A DNA stretch of 64,000 bases from Flavobacterium psychrolimnae (GCF_003312425.1 NZ_QNUX01000010.1:1-64000), one strand, 5' to 3'; counted from the stretch's first letter, positions 1 through 9,140 are shown. Translations and numbers: made by a program. The notes: generated by a model from the sequence alone, not told the origin.

Positions 1-56
1 ACTTCTTCTACACAGCGAAGTTTAAATTCATAATTGTATTTGACTTTTCTTTCCAT
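1..56 (-). CDS. IS3-family transposase OrfA, N-terminal fragment
   Basis: Eighteen codons are visible, translating to MERKVKYNYEFKLRCVEE. The YNYEFKLRCVEE pattern matches the first helix of the helix-turn-helix found at the N-terminus of IS3-family OrfA proteins (compare the common EEFKLRVV pattern). The start ATG is 43 bases inside the IS tip, the expected spacing. The gene is partial only because the window ends, so it is not evidence of decay. Confidence 0.7.
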   Translation of the reverse strand, partial: MERKVKYNYEFKLRCVEE

Positions 57-99
57 AAAAATACCCCCAAATAGTGTCTAACTTTTTGGGGGCAGTTCA
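1..99 (-). mobile_element. Terminus of an IS3-family insertion sequence (cut by window edge)
   Basis: Read on the minus strand, the tip starts TGAACTGCCCCC at base 99 and runs through a CCCCC...GGGGG partial palindrome into the start of a transposase gene at base 56. Short inverted ends beginning TG, followed at once by an OrfA start, are typical of the IS3 family (IS150/IS3-like groups). The rest of the element, the other inverted repeat and any target-site duplication lie outside the window, so subgroup and activity cannot be judged. Confidence 0.7.
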
Positions 100-117
100 T
101 TATGAAAAGCCTTTTTT

Positions 118-291
118 TTATTTTATTTCTTCTTCTTTTTTATCAGCTGGCTGACCGTCTTTGGCTGCGTTTTTGAATTCTTTAATTCCGCTTCCTAAAC
201 CTTTCATAAGTTCCGGGATTTTTTTACCACCAAAAAGTAATAAAACAATCGCTAATATAACGAGGATTTCTGTAACACCTAATCTTCCCAT
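118..291 (-). CDS. tatA: Twin-arginine translocase subunit TatA/TatE
   Basis: A 57-residue protein. It has one N-terminal membrane helix (about residues 5-20, rich in I, L and V), the FGGKKIPEL hinge diagnostic of TatA, an amphipathic helix ([14 protein letters not shown]) and a short charged KKEEE tail. TatA oligomerises to form the path for folded proteins carrying twin-arginine signals. It is divergent from the membrane-protein gene at 504, and a TAnnTTTG box upstream (338-345, minus) fits as its promoter. The IS tip lies only 18 bases past its stop codon, so the insertion just missed the gene. Confidence 0.93.
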   Translation of the reverse strand: MGRLGVTEILVILAIVLLLFGGKKIPELMKGLGSGIKEFKNAAKDGQPADKKEEEIK

Positions 292-337
292 GATAGAATA
301 ATTTATTGCCGAAGCAAATTTGTAATAAACCTAAAAG

Positions 338-345
338 CAAAGGTA
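338..345 (-). promoter_or_regulatory. Bacteroidota -7 box for tatA
   Basis: On the minus strand this reads TACCTTTG, an exact TAnnTTTG match, 46 bases upstream of the tatA start. No clear -33 TTG is seen at the usual distance. Confidence 0.5.
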
Positions 346-478
346 TATAGAATTAGTTTACGGAAATTCATTTTGATGCATTTATTTGGTTTCAACTGCG
401 TTAAAAATTTATTAAAAATTAATTTAGGTTTGTAATAATCAAGAAAAACAAGGAAATACAAGCAACGACAATAATTGT

Positions 479-486
479 TATATTTG
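479..486 (+). promoter_or_regulatory. Bacteroidota -7 box for the gene at 504
   Basis: TATATTTG, an exact TAnnTTTG match, 17 bases before the ATG. This implies a very short 5' leader. Confidence 0.45.
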
Positions 487-503
487 TTCAATAATCAATT
501 TAT

Positions 504-1001
504 ATGTCCAAGAAAAGACAAAAACGAAAAAAAATTAAAGAAAAACTATTCAATAAACGACGTTTAATCATACTGAACGAAGATACATTTGAAGAAACTT
601 TTTCGTTGAAACTTACTTTAATGAACGTTTTTGTGGTAGCATCTTTAGGAGCAATAATTATTACATTTGTTACCACTTTTATTATTGCTTTTACTCCTTT
701 ACGAGAATTTATACCAGGATATTCTTCGTCAAAATTAAAGCGAGATGCTATGGAACTGGCTTTAAAATCAGATTCTTTGTCAAAAGCTTTGAAAAGAAAT
801 GAAGCGTATATCAAATCTATTCAGAAAGTGTTGACAGGAGAATTAGAATATGCAAAATTCAATAAAGACTCGATACTGGAAGCAGCAGATGAAATTAATA
901 CACCAGTTGATTTGTCGCCATCCGAACAAGAACTGGAATTGCGGGAACAAGTAGCAAAAGAAGAGAAAAATACGCTTTCTAAAAAATCAAAAAAAGAGTA
1001 A
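504..1001 (+). CDS. Single-pass membrane protein resembling the N-terminal half of M23 peptidases, without the LytM domain
   Basis: 165 residues: a highly basic cytoplasmic start (KKRQKRKKIKEK), one membrane helix at about 40-63, then the AFTPLREFIPGYSS stretch and an apparently helical periplasmic region rich in charge. From memory, this N-terminal arrangement is that of Bacteroidota M23 metallopeptidases of about 290 residues, in which a LytM domain follows. Here the chain stops after SKKSKKE and the next gene begins 38 bases later, so no peptidase remnant is present. It may be a naturally short family member acting as a membrane scaffold, or a truncated one. Its role is unknown. Confidence 0.75.
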   Translation: MSKKRQKRKKIKEKLFNKRRLIILNEDTFEETFSLKLTLMNVFVVASLGAIIITFVTTFIIAFTPLREFIPGYSSSKLKRDAMELALKSDSLSKALKRNEAYIKSIQKVLTGELEYAKFNKDSILEAADEINTPVDLSPSEQELELREQVAKEEKNTLSKKSKKE

Positions 1002-1039
1002 AAAAACAGACTTTTATCTTTTAAAGAACAAAAATAAAA

Positions 1040-2527
1040 ATGTCAATAAAATCAGTTGCAGCAAAATTATTTGCACAAAAAATATACAAGAAAACACAAC
1101 TCTGGGCCAATAATCCTATTGAAACTCAAAAGAAGGTTTTGCAAAAATTAATTAAAGAAGCGAAAAAAACCCAATTTGGTATCGACCACCATTTTGATCA
1201 AATAAAAAACGAGAAAGATTTTGCCAAACAAGTTCCGGTTCGGGATTATGAAGCGTTGAAACCCTATGTGGATAAGGTGGTAAAAGGCCAGGAAAATATC
1301 CTTTGGAAAGGAAAACCGCTTTATTTTGCCAAGACTTCAGGAACTACTTCTGGGGCTAAATATATTCCGTTGACTAAGGAATCGATGCCATATCATATTG
1401 AGGCTGCTCGCAATGCGATTCTGCATTATATTCATGAAACTGGAAAAGCTGATTTTGTTGACGGGAAAATGATTTTCTTACAAGGAAGTCCAATATTAGA
1501 AGAAAAAAATGGCGTTAAATTAGGCCGATTGTCTGGAATTGTGGCGCATTTTGTTCCAAAATATCTTCAAAAAAATAGAATGCCTTCTTGGGAGACCAAC
1601 TGTATCGAGGATTGGGAAACCAAAGTAAATGCGATTGTCGAGGAAACATTCAACGAAAATATGGCTGTGATTTCCGGAATTCCATCTTGGGTGCAAATGT
1701 ATTTTGAAAAACTGCATCAAAAAGGAGGCAGGCCGGTGGGGGAAATCTTCAAAAATTTCAATTTGTTTATTTACGGCGGCGTTAATTATGAACCGTATCG
1801 CGCCAAATTTGAAAATCTTATTGGACGAAAAGTAGACAGTATCGAGTTATTTCCGGCCTCGGAAGGGTTTTTTGCCTACCAGGATTCGCAAAAAGAACGT
1901 GGCATGTTACTGCTTTTGAACTCCGGTATTTTTTATGAATTTATAAAATCGGATGAATTCTCTAATGAAAAGCCAAAACGTTATACGATTGGCGAAGTAG
2001 AATTGGGAGTGAATTATGTTTTGATAATATCTACCAATGCGGGACTTTGGGGTTATAATATTGGCGATACCGTTCAGTTTACCAGTTTAAAACCCTATCG
2101 AATCATTGTATCGGGAAGAATCAAGCATTATATTTCGGGTTTTGGAGAACATGTAATTGGGAAAGAAGTGGAAAGTGCGCTACAGGAAGCAATTCTTGGA
2201 ACTACCATTCGAATCAATGAGTTTACCGTGGCACCACAAATCACTCCAGCAGAGGGATTGCCGTATCATGAGTGGTTTATTGAATTTGAAAACGAACCGG
2301 AAGACAGCGTATCTTTTGCGGAAGCGCTGGACAATGCCATGCGAAAACAAAACATGTATTACGATGATTTGATTGTGGGCAAAGTGTTGCGAAAAGTGGT
2401 GGTTACCAAAGTCGTTAAAAATGGTTTTCAAGACTATATGAAATCGATTGGCAAATTGGGCGGACAAAATAAAATCCCGAGGCTTTCAAATGACAGAAAC
2501 ATAGTGGATTTATTAAAAAGAGAATAG
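1040..2527 (+). CDS. GH3 auxin-responsive-promoter family acyl-adenylating enzyme
   Basis: 495 residues, full length for the bacterial branch of the GH3 acyl-acid amido synthetase family (unrelated to glycoside hydrolase family 3). Visible adenylate-forming motifs are KTSGTTSGAKYIP (98-110, phosphate loop), the FPASEGFFAYQ region (271-281) and GLWGYNIGDTVQF (335-347). Plant members join amino acids to acyl acids via acyl-AMP. The substrates of Bacteroidota members are not known to me. It is directly abutted by the next gene (stop at 2527, next ATG at 2528), which argues for co-translation. Confidence 0.88.
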   Translation: MSIKSVAAKLFAQKIYKKTQLWANNPIETQKKVLQKLIKEAKKTQFGIDHHFDQIKNEKDFAKQVPVRDYEALKPYVDKVVKGQENILWKGKPLYFAKTSGTTSGAKYIPLTKESMPYHIEAARNAILHYIHETGKADFVDGKMIFLQGSPILEEKNGVKLGRLSGIVAHFVPKYLQKNRMPSWETNCIEDWETKVNAIVEETFNENMAVISGIPSWVQMYFEKLHQKGGRPVGEIFKNFNLFIYGGVNYEPYRAKFENLIGRKVDSIELFPASEGFFAYQDSQKERGMLLLLNSGIFYEFIKSDEFSNEKPKRYTIGEVELGVNYVLIISTNAGLWGYNIGDTVQFTSLKPYRIIVSGRIKHYISGFGEHVIGKEVESALQEAILGTTIRINEFTVAPQITPAEGLPYHEWFIEFENEPEDSVSFAEALDNAMRKQNMYYDDLIVGKVLRKVVVTKVVKNGFQDYMKSIGKLGGQNKIPRLSNDRNIVDLLKRE

Positions 2528-3460
2528 ATGAAAGAAAAAAGATATTTGGTATTATTATTTTTAACTTGTTTCTCAATTACGGCTCAAATCAAAGGTTTTG
2601 TAGTTGATGACAAAAACCAACCCATTCCATATGTTAATATTTGGTTGGAAAATGAAAATATCGGGACGACTTCAAATGAGGATGGGACTTTCAATATTGA
2701 CGCAAATGCGGATACAGTATTGGTTTTTTCCGCTGTTGGATATGAAAGTTTAAAGACAAAAGTAGCAGCCGGTCAAAATGTAGTATTGCAAATCGCAGTT
2801 CAGCAATTAAAGGAGGTATTCGTACGAACTCGGACCGAAAAAGAAAAAATCGAGATCAATAAATATAACAATAAAGAGATCACTTCTTTTCATTTTGCTA
2901 ACAATAGACCGACTATAATAGCTAAGTATATTCAAAATTCAGCAGTAATTGAAGAACATCCTTTTCTAAAAAAAATTACTTTTTTATCCAATTGTCAAAC
3001 ACCAACGGCAAAAATTAAAATACGTTTTTATAATGTTGCTGTTGACGGTAATCCAGGAGAAGATTATTCTACTGACCATGTAATAGTTTCGGTAAAAAAA
3101 GGTAAAAGAAGCGTCACAATAGACTTGAGTGATAAAAACATTTCAATTCCAAAAGAGGGTTTGTTTTTAGCATTTGAATGGATGATAATTGATGAAAATA
3201 AATATACTTACAATTATACATTTGACTCCAACAATGTAAAGCAAATTGGAGCCCTTTATGATCCAAAGAAAAAAATATATACGGACGGACAAGACTACCA
3301 ACCTTATATAGGAACTGTTCGTTCAGATGAATTTTCGACGTGGCATTTTATTGGTGGTAAATGGAATAAAATTATAAAGCGTCCTGAAAATAGCAATAGT
3401 AAGAATCGATACACTGGTAACACAGGCGATTTAGCAGTTAAACTTACTTTAACAAATTAG
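2528..3460 (+). CDS. CarboxypepD_reg-like domain exported protein
   Basis: 310 residues with a cleavable signal (LLFLTCFSITAQ, about 1-19), followed by a carboxypeptidase-regulatory-like beta sandwich (about 20-95). Its hallmark residues are visible in KGFVVDDKNQPIPYVNIWL and GTTSNEDGTFNI. The remaining 200 residues are beta-rich and not assigned. This domain is common at the N-terminus of SusC/TonB-type receptors, but here there is no plug or barrel, so it is probably periplasmic or outer-membrane associated. It starts on the base after the preceding stop codon, hence the same transcript as the acyl-adenylating enzyme. Confidence 0.8.
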   Translation: MKEKRYLVLLFLTCFSITAQIKGFVVDDKNQPIPYVNIWLENENIGTTSNEDGTFNIDANADTVLVFSAVGYESLKTKVAAGQNVVLQIAVQQLKEVFVRTRTEKEKIEINKYNNKEITSFHFANNRPTIIAKYIQNSAVIEEHPFLKKITFLSNCQTPTAKIKIRFYNVAVDGNPGEDYSTDHVIVSVKKGKRSVTIDLSDKNISIPKEGLFLAFEWMIIDENKYTYNYTFDSNNVKQIGALYDPKKKIYTDGQDYQPYIGTVRSDEFSTWHFIGGKWNKIIKRPENSNSKNRYTGNTGDLAVKLTLTN

Positions 3461-3473
3461 AATATAAAAAAAC

Positions 3474-3481
3474 TACCTTTG
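3474..3481 (+). promoter_or_regulatory. Bacteroidota -7 box for the gene at 3504
   Basis: TACCTTTG, an exact TAnnTTTG match, 22 bases before the ATG in the short gap after the preceding gene. It suggests a separate transcript from 3504 onward. Confidence 0.5.
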
Positions 3482-3503
3482 CAGGTTAGAAAATAAGTAG
3501 AAA

Positions 3504-5183
3504 ATGAAAGAAACAAAAAATATATCACGTTCCAGAGCGCAAGAATCGTCTGCAGCAATTGAAAAAATGTACATTACGATGCGTCACCTTTTCAATAGGG
3601 GATTTTACAAACCTATGGGAATTTCAGGGGATACGTTACGAGAAGCATTATTAGCATTACGACCAGAAATTTATGGGAATATTGCCGAAGAAAAAGTAGA
3701 ATTGAACGGGCTTTTATATGTTATAGAACGTCTTCCAGTTGGAATTGAAGAATGTAGATTTATCAATTTAACATCCGATGAAGGGTATTCTAAATCGCAT
3801 TTCCAAGCGATTGTACCGCCAAAAAGACGTCGTAATTGTTACCGTATCGATGAGGAACAAATGAATGTGGAGATTACAAGAGGACGTTCGGATATTTATG
3901 ATATTCTGACGCATTTGACTTTCATTTTCATCGAATCACACAAAATTAGAAACCGAGTTTTACTGGATGATGCCGGCGAAGTTTCTCGCGACTGGTTCAA
4001 ACTGGAACAAGCAGTTTCACAAAAGAAGAAACTGACTTTGGTAGAAAAAGAGAAAGCCATTTCGCATGCCGCCAATATTCTGGGAAGGTCATTTGAGGAA
4101 GTATTGGATATTTATGATGCTTTTGGTTCAGCTGCTGCGCCAGATCGTTTCTTGCATGTCATCTTTTGGTTGGGAAAACTCGCCATTGAAGAAATTGTAG
4201 ATGATAATAAGAGAACAATCACCTTTAGTCCTATTTTGAGAGAGCGTTTGGGTCACCACATTCACGGGGAAATTTGGGCTACCAACATCAAGGAAGTTTT
4301 GAAAGAAAACCAACTTTTAGACCGTCCAATTCACGTAATCAGTGCGAATATGCACAGTGTGATGAACTCTATTTTTGCAACGGAAGTATTGAAAACCAAG
4401 TTCAAAGACAAATCTGATTTCTTTATTTACGAGGAATTGAGTAAGTCAGGTGCGAATGCGGTTCGAAATCAAGTGGAAGAAGTAGCGTTGAAATGTGGAA
4501 TGATTTCGTTGCCGGATACATCAGGAACAAATATCGACGTACAGATTTTTGATACCGCCAAAATTGATTGGGCAAAAACATCTTTTCCTAAAGCGAAAAT
4601 TGGTGACAAAGAACCTGTATTGATTGTTATGGATTATGCGTTTGGAGAACAAGCGTATGAAACCATTGATGAGCTTTTGAAACCATTTAAAAAAGACACC
4701 TTATTGAATGTGGAATCAGTTTCTATCATGGGGAAAGCGGGAATTCTGGAAGGTGGAAAAGGAGATATCATGATTCCTAATGCACACATCAATGAAGGAA
4801 CAGCGGATAATTACTTCTTTGAAAATGAATTAACTGCTGCGATGTTTGAAGGAAATGACATTGCTGTTTTTGCAGGTCCAATGGTTACCGTTTTGGGAAC
4901 TTCTTTGCAAAACCGAGATTTATTGAAGTTTTTCCATGAGTCGACTTGGGGTATTATTGGACTGGAAATGGAAGGTTCTTATTACCAAAAAGCGATTCAA
5001 TCTGCATCAAAAATCAGAAAAAGTGTTCCTCATGATGTGAAGGTAAGATATGCGTATTATGCCTCTGATAATCCTTTGGAAACCGGAAGCACATTAGCTT
5101 CAGGCGGATTGGGAACTACGGGTGTAAAACCTACTTATTTGATTACCATTAAAATATTGGAACAAATTTTCAACGTAAAATAA
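3504..5183 (+). CDS. Conserved 559-residue protein with nucleoside-phosphorylase-like C-terminus (DUF6909-like)
   Basis: Residues from about 255 to the end contain MGKAGILEGGKGDIMIPN and IGLEMEGSYYQKA. These recall the GT(A)GGL...GDIVIP and VEMEG signatures of PNP/UDP-phosphorylase and MTA/SAH or AMP nucleosidase enzymes, where the Glu binds ribose hydroxyls. The N-terminal 250 residues (ITMRHLFNRGFYKPMG onward) are not recognised. From memory this full-length family is annotated as DUF6909 in flavobacteria. A nucleotide- or nucleoside-binding role is inferred and the substrate is unknown. It has its own likely promoter and lies 8 bases upstream of the Wzz-like gene. Confidence 0.6.
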   Translation: MKETKNISRSRAQESSAAIEKMYITMRHLFNRGFYKPMGISGDTLREALLALRPEIYGNIAEEKVELNGLLYVIERLPVGIEECRFINLTSDEGYSKSHFQAIVPPKRRRNCYRIDEEQMNVEITRGRSDIYDILTHLTFIFIESHKIRNRVLLDDAGEVSRDWFKLEQAVSQKKKLTLVEKEKAISHAANILGRSFEEVLDIYDAFGSAAAPDRFLHVIFWLGKLAIEEIVDDNKRTITFSPILRERLGHHIHGEIWATNIKEVLKENQLLDRPIHVISANMHSVMNSIFATEVLKTKFKDKSDFFIYEELSKSGANAVRNQVEEVALKCGMISLPDTSGTNIDVQIFDTAKIDWAKTSFPKAKIGDKEPVLIVMDYAFGEQAYETIDELLKPFKKDTLLNVESVSIMGKAGILEGGKGDIMIPNAHINEGTADNYFFENELTAAMFEGNDIAVFAGPMVTVLGTSLQNRDLLKFFHESTWGIIGLEMEGSYYQKAIQSASKIRKSVPHDVKVRYAYYASDNPLETGSTLASGGLGTTGVKPTYLITIKILEQIFNVK

Positions 5184-5191
5184 AAATATAA

Positions 5192-6181
5192 ATGAGTACA
5201 AACGTGCCCGATAATCAGGATAATCAAGAAATAGATTTGATGCTAATTTCAAAAAAAATAGGCAATGTATTTCAGGATTTCAATACATTATTATTTAGAT
5301 GTATTCGATTTTTTGTAAAAAATGCGGTAGTAATTTTGATTTTGTTTGCAGTAGGTTTAGCGATTGGACTTTTTATCGATTCAAATAAGAAGACTTACAA
5401 TCATGAAATCATTGTAACTCCAAATTTTGGAAGCACCGATTATTTGTACTCAAAAATTAATCTTCTTCAGTCTAAAATTATCGAAGGCGACACCGCATTT
5501 TTGAAAGAAGTGGTTGGTATAAAGCAACCTAAAACAATTTCTAAAATAGCGGTAAAACCGATTACGGATGTTTATAAATTCATAGAAAACAAACCTGAAA
5601 ACTTTGAACTTATCAAGTTGATGGCGGAGGATGGCGATGTCAAAAAAATAATGGAAGATAATTTGACCAGTAAAAATTATAACTTCCATACGGTTTCTTT
5701 TTCAACGAATAAATTAATAATTGACGAAGAAATGGTTCAGCCGTTGTTGCGATTTTTTAATGATTCGAAGTATTATAAAACACTTCAAAAAGAAATTTTA
5801 AATAATATTCAGGTTAAGATGTCACAAAATGATACCATTATCTCCCAGATAAATGGTGTTTTGAGTGGATTTTCTTCTGAGTTAAAGGGCACCAAAAGCG
5901 ATAAACTGGTGTATTATAACGAAAATACACAACTCAACGATGTTATCAAGACCAAAGACGCCTTAATAAATGAACAGGGAAATCACAGAGTAGAATTAGT
6001 GGGTTTAGATAAAGTTGTGAAAGATAACAGCACAACAATAAATATCAAAAACACTAAATCAACAAATGGTAAAATGAAATTTATTTTGCCTGTTTTATTT
6101 GTTTTACTATTTATTCTAATTCGGTTTTTTATTGCTTTTTACAAAAAACAATCGCTTAAAGAGCAACATGTTAAAGCTTAA
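5192..6181 (+). CDS. Wzz-like polysaccharide chain-length/co-polymerase membrane protein
   Basis: 329 residues with the two-helix topology of polysaccharide co-polymerases: membrane helices at about 44-64 (VVILILFAVGLAIGLF) and 293-315 (FILPVLFVLLFILIRFF) flanking a large periplasmic helical region. There is no kinase domain, so it resembles Wzz rather than Wzc. It is the first gene of the polysaccharide locus, which supports control of glycan chain length or assembly. The family assignment rests on topology and context, not on a clear Wzz motif. Confidence 0.6.
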   Translation: MSTNVPDNQDNQEIDLMLISKKIGNVFQDFNTLLFRCIRFFVKNAVVILILFAVGLAIGLFIDSNKKTYNHEIIVTPNFGSTDYLYSKINLLQSKIIEGDTAFLKEVVGIKQPKTISKIAVKPITDVYKFIENKPENFELIKLMAEDGDVKKIMEDNLTSKNYNFHTVSFSTNKLIIDEEMVQPLLRFFNDSKYYKTLQKEILNNIQVKMSQNDTIISQINGVLSGFSSELKGTKSDKLVYYNENTQLNDVIKTKDALINEQGNHRVELVGLDKVVKDNSTTINIKNTKSTNGKMKFILPVLFVLLFILIRFFIAFYKKQSLKEQHVKA

Positions 6182-6232
6182 TTTCTAATAAGAAAAAGAA
6201 AGTCATCTTTATTTTTTTAGTAATAAGAAAGC

Positions 6233-6322
6233 ATGTTTTCTATTGATACAAAGATTAAAACGGTTTTTGGGATTGCCATAAAAACATGGAAGGAAAGTTT
6301 AAATAAAACAATCAAAATTTGA
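6233..6322 (+). CDS. Possible 29-residue leader ORF coupled to the next gene
   Basis: ATG at 6233 opens a frame translating to MFSIDTKIKTVFG and on to a TGA at 6320-6322. That stop overlaps the TTG start (6319-6321) of the glycosyltransferase as TTGA. The peptide is basic and amphipathic, without a signal. It may be a translational-coupling leader that helps initiation at a weak TTG codon, or simply chance. Confidence 0.3.
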   Translation: MFSIDTKIKTVFGIAIKTWKESLNKTIKI

Positions 6323-7275
6323 GACCAATAGATATTTCCATAGTTGTGCCGCTGTACAATGAAGAAGCTGTTTTTGATACTTTGATTCAAAGGCTTACTA
6401 AAGTCATGGATCAGGCAAAATTTTCGTGTGAAGTACTTTTGATAAATGATGGAAGTATTGATAAAACAGATCAGCTGATTGAGAAAATCTGTGAAAAAGA
6501 TACCCGATTCATGGGTGTTTTATTATCCAGAAATCATGGACATCAGCTAGCTGTAAGTGCTGGATTAGCTTATGCCAGAGCCAAACAGGGAGTGTTGATA
6601 ATTGATGGGGATTTACAAGATCCTCCGGAATTAATTGTTGATTTTCACGAACTTTTGCTGAAAGGTTACGATGTAATTTATGCCATCAGGAAAAACAGAA
6701 AAGAAAGTTTTCTTAAAAAATTAGCCTATTCTGCGTATTATAGATTGCAAAAAAGAATATCCAGTTTTAATATTCCAATTGATAGCGGAGATTTCTCCAT
6801 GCTGAGCCGCAGAGTCGTTGATACGATGAATGATATGCCAGAGCAAAGCCGTTATTTACGCGGAATGCGAGCTTGGGTGGGTTTTAAACAAATTGGTTTT
6901 GAATATGATCGTGACGAGAGACAGGCGGGAGAAACAAAATATAGTTGGTCAAAATTATTTGAATTAGCATTCAACGGCATTTTCAATTTTAGTGATTTTC
7001 CAATAAAATTCATTACCCGATTGGGCTTTTTGACGGTTTTGTTTTCATTTATTTATTTTGTTTACAATGTTTACCGAAAGATAATGTACAATGACGTTCC
7101 CCAAGGATTTACCGCAACTATACTAGCTATTATTCTGTTTAGCGGCGTTCAATTAATATCATTAGGATTAATAGGCGAATATGTGCTTCGCATATACAAT
7201 CAGGTTAGAAACAGACCTTTGTTCGTAATTGATAAAATAATTCAGGACGGAAAAGTAAAAGAAGAAATAAAATAA
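6319..7275 (+). CDS. GT2 family glycosyltransferase, DPM1/GtrB type with C-terminal membrane helices
   Basis: 318 residues. The GT-A core shows VVPLYNEE (9-16), LINDGSIDKT (41-50) and the metal-binding DGDLQDPPE (96-104). Two C-terminal membrane helices (about 230-255 and 265-295) match polyprenyl-phosphate glycosyltransferases, which transfer a sugar from a nucleotide donor to undecaprenyl phosphate. The downstream GT39 enzyme is the usual consumer of such lipid-linked sugars. The start is TTG, as no in-frame ATG precedes the VVPLYNEE motif. Confidence 0.88.
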   Translation: MRPIDISIVVPLYNEEAVFDTLIQRLTKVMDQAKFSCEVLLINDGSIDKTDQLIEKICEKDTRFMGVLLSRNHGHQLAVSAGLAYARAKQGVLIIDGDLQDPPELIVDFHELLLKGYDVIYAIRKNRKESFLKKLAYSAYYRLQKRISSFNIPIDSGDFSMLSRRVVDTMNDMPEQSRYLRGMRAWVGFKQIGFEYDRDERQAGETKYSWSKLFELAFNGIFNFSDFPIKFITRLGFLTVLFSFIYFVYNVYRKIMYNDVPQGFTATILAIILFSGVQLISLGLIGEYVLRIYNQVRNRPLFVIDKIIQDGKVKEEIK

Positions 7276-7286
7276 TAGAAATCAAT

Positions 7287-9140
7287 ATGAAGGTTTTACA
7301 AAGCTTAAAACAAAATTATATTCTAATCTCTATCTTGCTATTTGGAGCAATATTAAGATTTCATAACGCAGATTTTCAGAGTGTCTGGCTGGATGAAATT
7401 CACACTTTGAACGAGTCAAATCCCAATATAACTTGGTCTGAATTCTATAAATTACTTTTGACATCAGAGCCACATCCGCCATTGTATTTTGCTTTAGCAC
7501 GTATTTTATTTAGTGTTTTCGGATATTCTGTAATAGTTTTAAGATTGTTTTCGGCACTTCTTGGAGTTGTTGGTCTTTATGCAATGTATGTTTTAGGAAA
7601 AGAAATGAGTAACAAAAAAACAGGATTAATAGCTGCTTTTTTGTTGTCTATAAACTACTTTCATTTGTATTATTCCCAAGATGGTAGACCTTATATTTTT
7701 TTGGTTTTGTTTACGATATTCGCTTTTTATAGACTGATACTTTTTATAAAAATCCCAAATCGGAAAAACGCTATTTGGTATGGAGTAGGGGCGGCATTAA
7801 TGATATACGGTCACTTCTTTGGTCTTTTTGCCTTATTCACGCAATATTTTATTTTGTTGTTTTTCTTCATTTTAATCGAAAAAAAGAACAGATTAACGTT
7901 TTTTGTCAACGCATTGATTGCTGGAATTATCACGTTGATTCTTTTTATACCCGCCACAGAATTGTTTATTGCCACAACACAAATCAAGAATTTTTGGATT
8001 CCGGCGCCAACAATAGATGCGTACACTTTAATTTTTAAAGAATTTTTTGGAAACTCAGAGTTAGTGTTGCCCATGGTTGGTTTTCTTTTTTATTTTTATT
8101 TTTTAAAATTATCCAAAGTCAGGAATTTTGCTGTGACTTATAAATCAATAATTGACAACCGTACCGTATTCAATTTTATCATTTTACTTCCTTGGATTGT
8201 AATTGTAATTCTTATTCCGCTTATACGCTCGTATGTTACGATTCCAATGTTAATAAGTAGGTATTTTATTGTGGTTTTACCCGCTATAATACTTATTTTA
8301 TCTATTGGTATTTGTCAGTTTAATAATAAGGTAATTCGGGTTACAATATTATCGTTATTTTTCGTTTTTTCAATGACAGACCTACTCATTGTTAAAAAAT
8401 ATTATAGCACGGTGAGCAAAGCGCAGTTTAGAGAAGCTACTAATTTTATCATTAATAATAATACAAATAATACGCCAGTAGTCAGTAGTTTAGGGTGGTA
8501 TATGCCTTATTTTTTAAAAAACGGAAAAACAAACTTTGTAATTATTGATAAGCCTCTTGAAAATTATATTCTTGAAATGCAGCAAGACACGACTAAAATC
8601 AAGCCTTTTTGGTATTTTGATGGGCATGGGAGAGAATATACATTGAGTGAAGGCACTCAGAATTTTGTTAATAAAACGTTTTATATAGAAAATAATTTTG
8701 ACGGGGTTCAGGCTTGGACGAAGCATTTTATTTTATTAAAAGATGTTCCAAAAACTGTAGATATTTCAAAATTTAAAAAATTAAAACCAACTAATGGGGA
8801 TCTTTTTATATATAATTTAGAAACATTTGATACCAGTACAGCTACTGTAAAAATATCTGGATGGGCTTATTTTGAGAAGCAAGATGCCACTAAATCCGTT
8901 TTGTATTTAGTTCTTGTAAAAGAGGGAGTTGCCCATAGATTAGAGTCTAAAAAAGTGTTTAGAGAAGATGTTACCACATACTTTAAGAGTGATTTTGATT
9001 TGAGTAATTCTGGTTTTAACGGGACAGTTGATATAGCAACACTTGAAGCGGGGAAATATGAATTAGGATTATACTTAACCAATAAAGACTCCAAAAAAGA
9101 AGGACTTGTTTTGACCGGTAAGTACGTAGAAAATCAATAA
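7287..9140 (+). CDS. GT39/ArnT-like membrane glycosyltransferase
   Basis: 617 residues, with about ten membrane helices in the first 400 and a soluble C-terminal part. The first periplasmic loop carries SVWLDEIHT with the Asp-Glu pair (36-37) typical of GT-C enzymes of the PMT/ArnT superfamily, followed by EPHPPLYF. Such enzymes transfer a sugar from a polyprenyl-phosphate carrier on the periplasmic face. Placement 11 bases after the GtrB-type GT2 gene suggests the two act in sequence to decorate the polysaccharide or a lipid. Confidence 0.83.
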   Translation: MKVLQSLKQNYILISILLFGAILRFHNADFQSVWLDEIHTLNESNPNITWSEFYKLLLTSEPHPPLYFALARILFSVFGYSVIVLRLFSALLGVVGLYAMYVLGKEMSNKKTGLIAAFLLSINYFHLYYSQDGRPYIFLVLFTIFAFYRLILFIKIPNRKNAIWYGVGAALMIYGHFFGLFALFTQYFILLFFFILIEKKNRLTFFVNALIAGIITLILFIPATELFIATTQIKNFWIPAPTIDAYTLIFKEFFGNSELVLPMVGFLFYFYFLKLSKVRNFAVTYKSIIDNRTVFNFIILLPWIVIVILIPLIRSYVTIPMLISRYFIVVLPAIILILSIGICQFNNKVIRVTILSLFFVFSMTDLLIVKKYYSTVSKAQFREATNFIINNNTNNTPVVSSLGWYMPYFLKNGKTNFVIIDKPLENYILEMQQDTTKIKPFWYFDGHGREYTLSEGTQNFVNKTFYIENNFDGVQAWTKHFILLKDVPKTVDISKFKKLKPTNGDLFIYNLETFDTSTATVKISGWAYFEKQDATKSVLYLVLVKEGVAHRLESKKVFREDVTTYFKSDFDLSNSGFNGTVDIATLEAGKYELGLYLTNKDSKKEGLVLTGKYVENQ

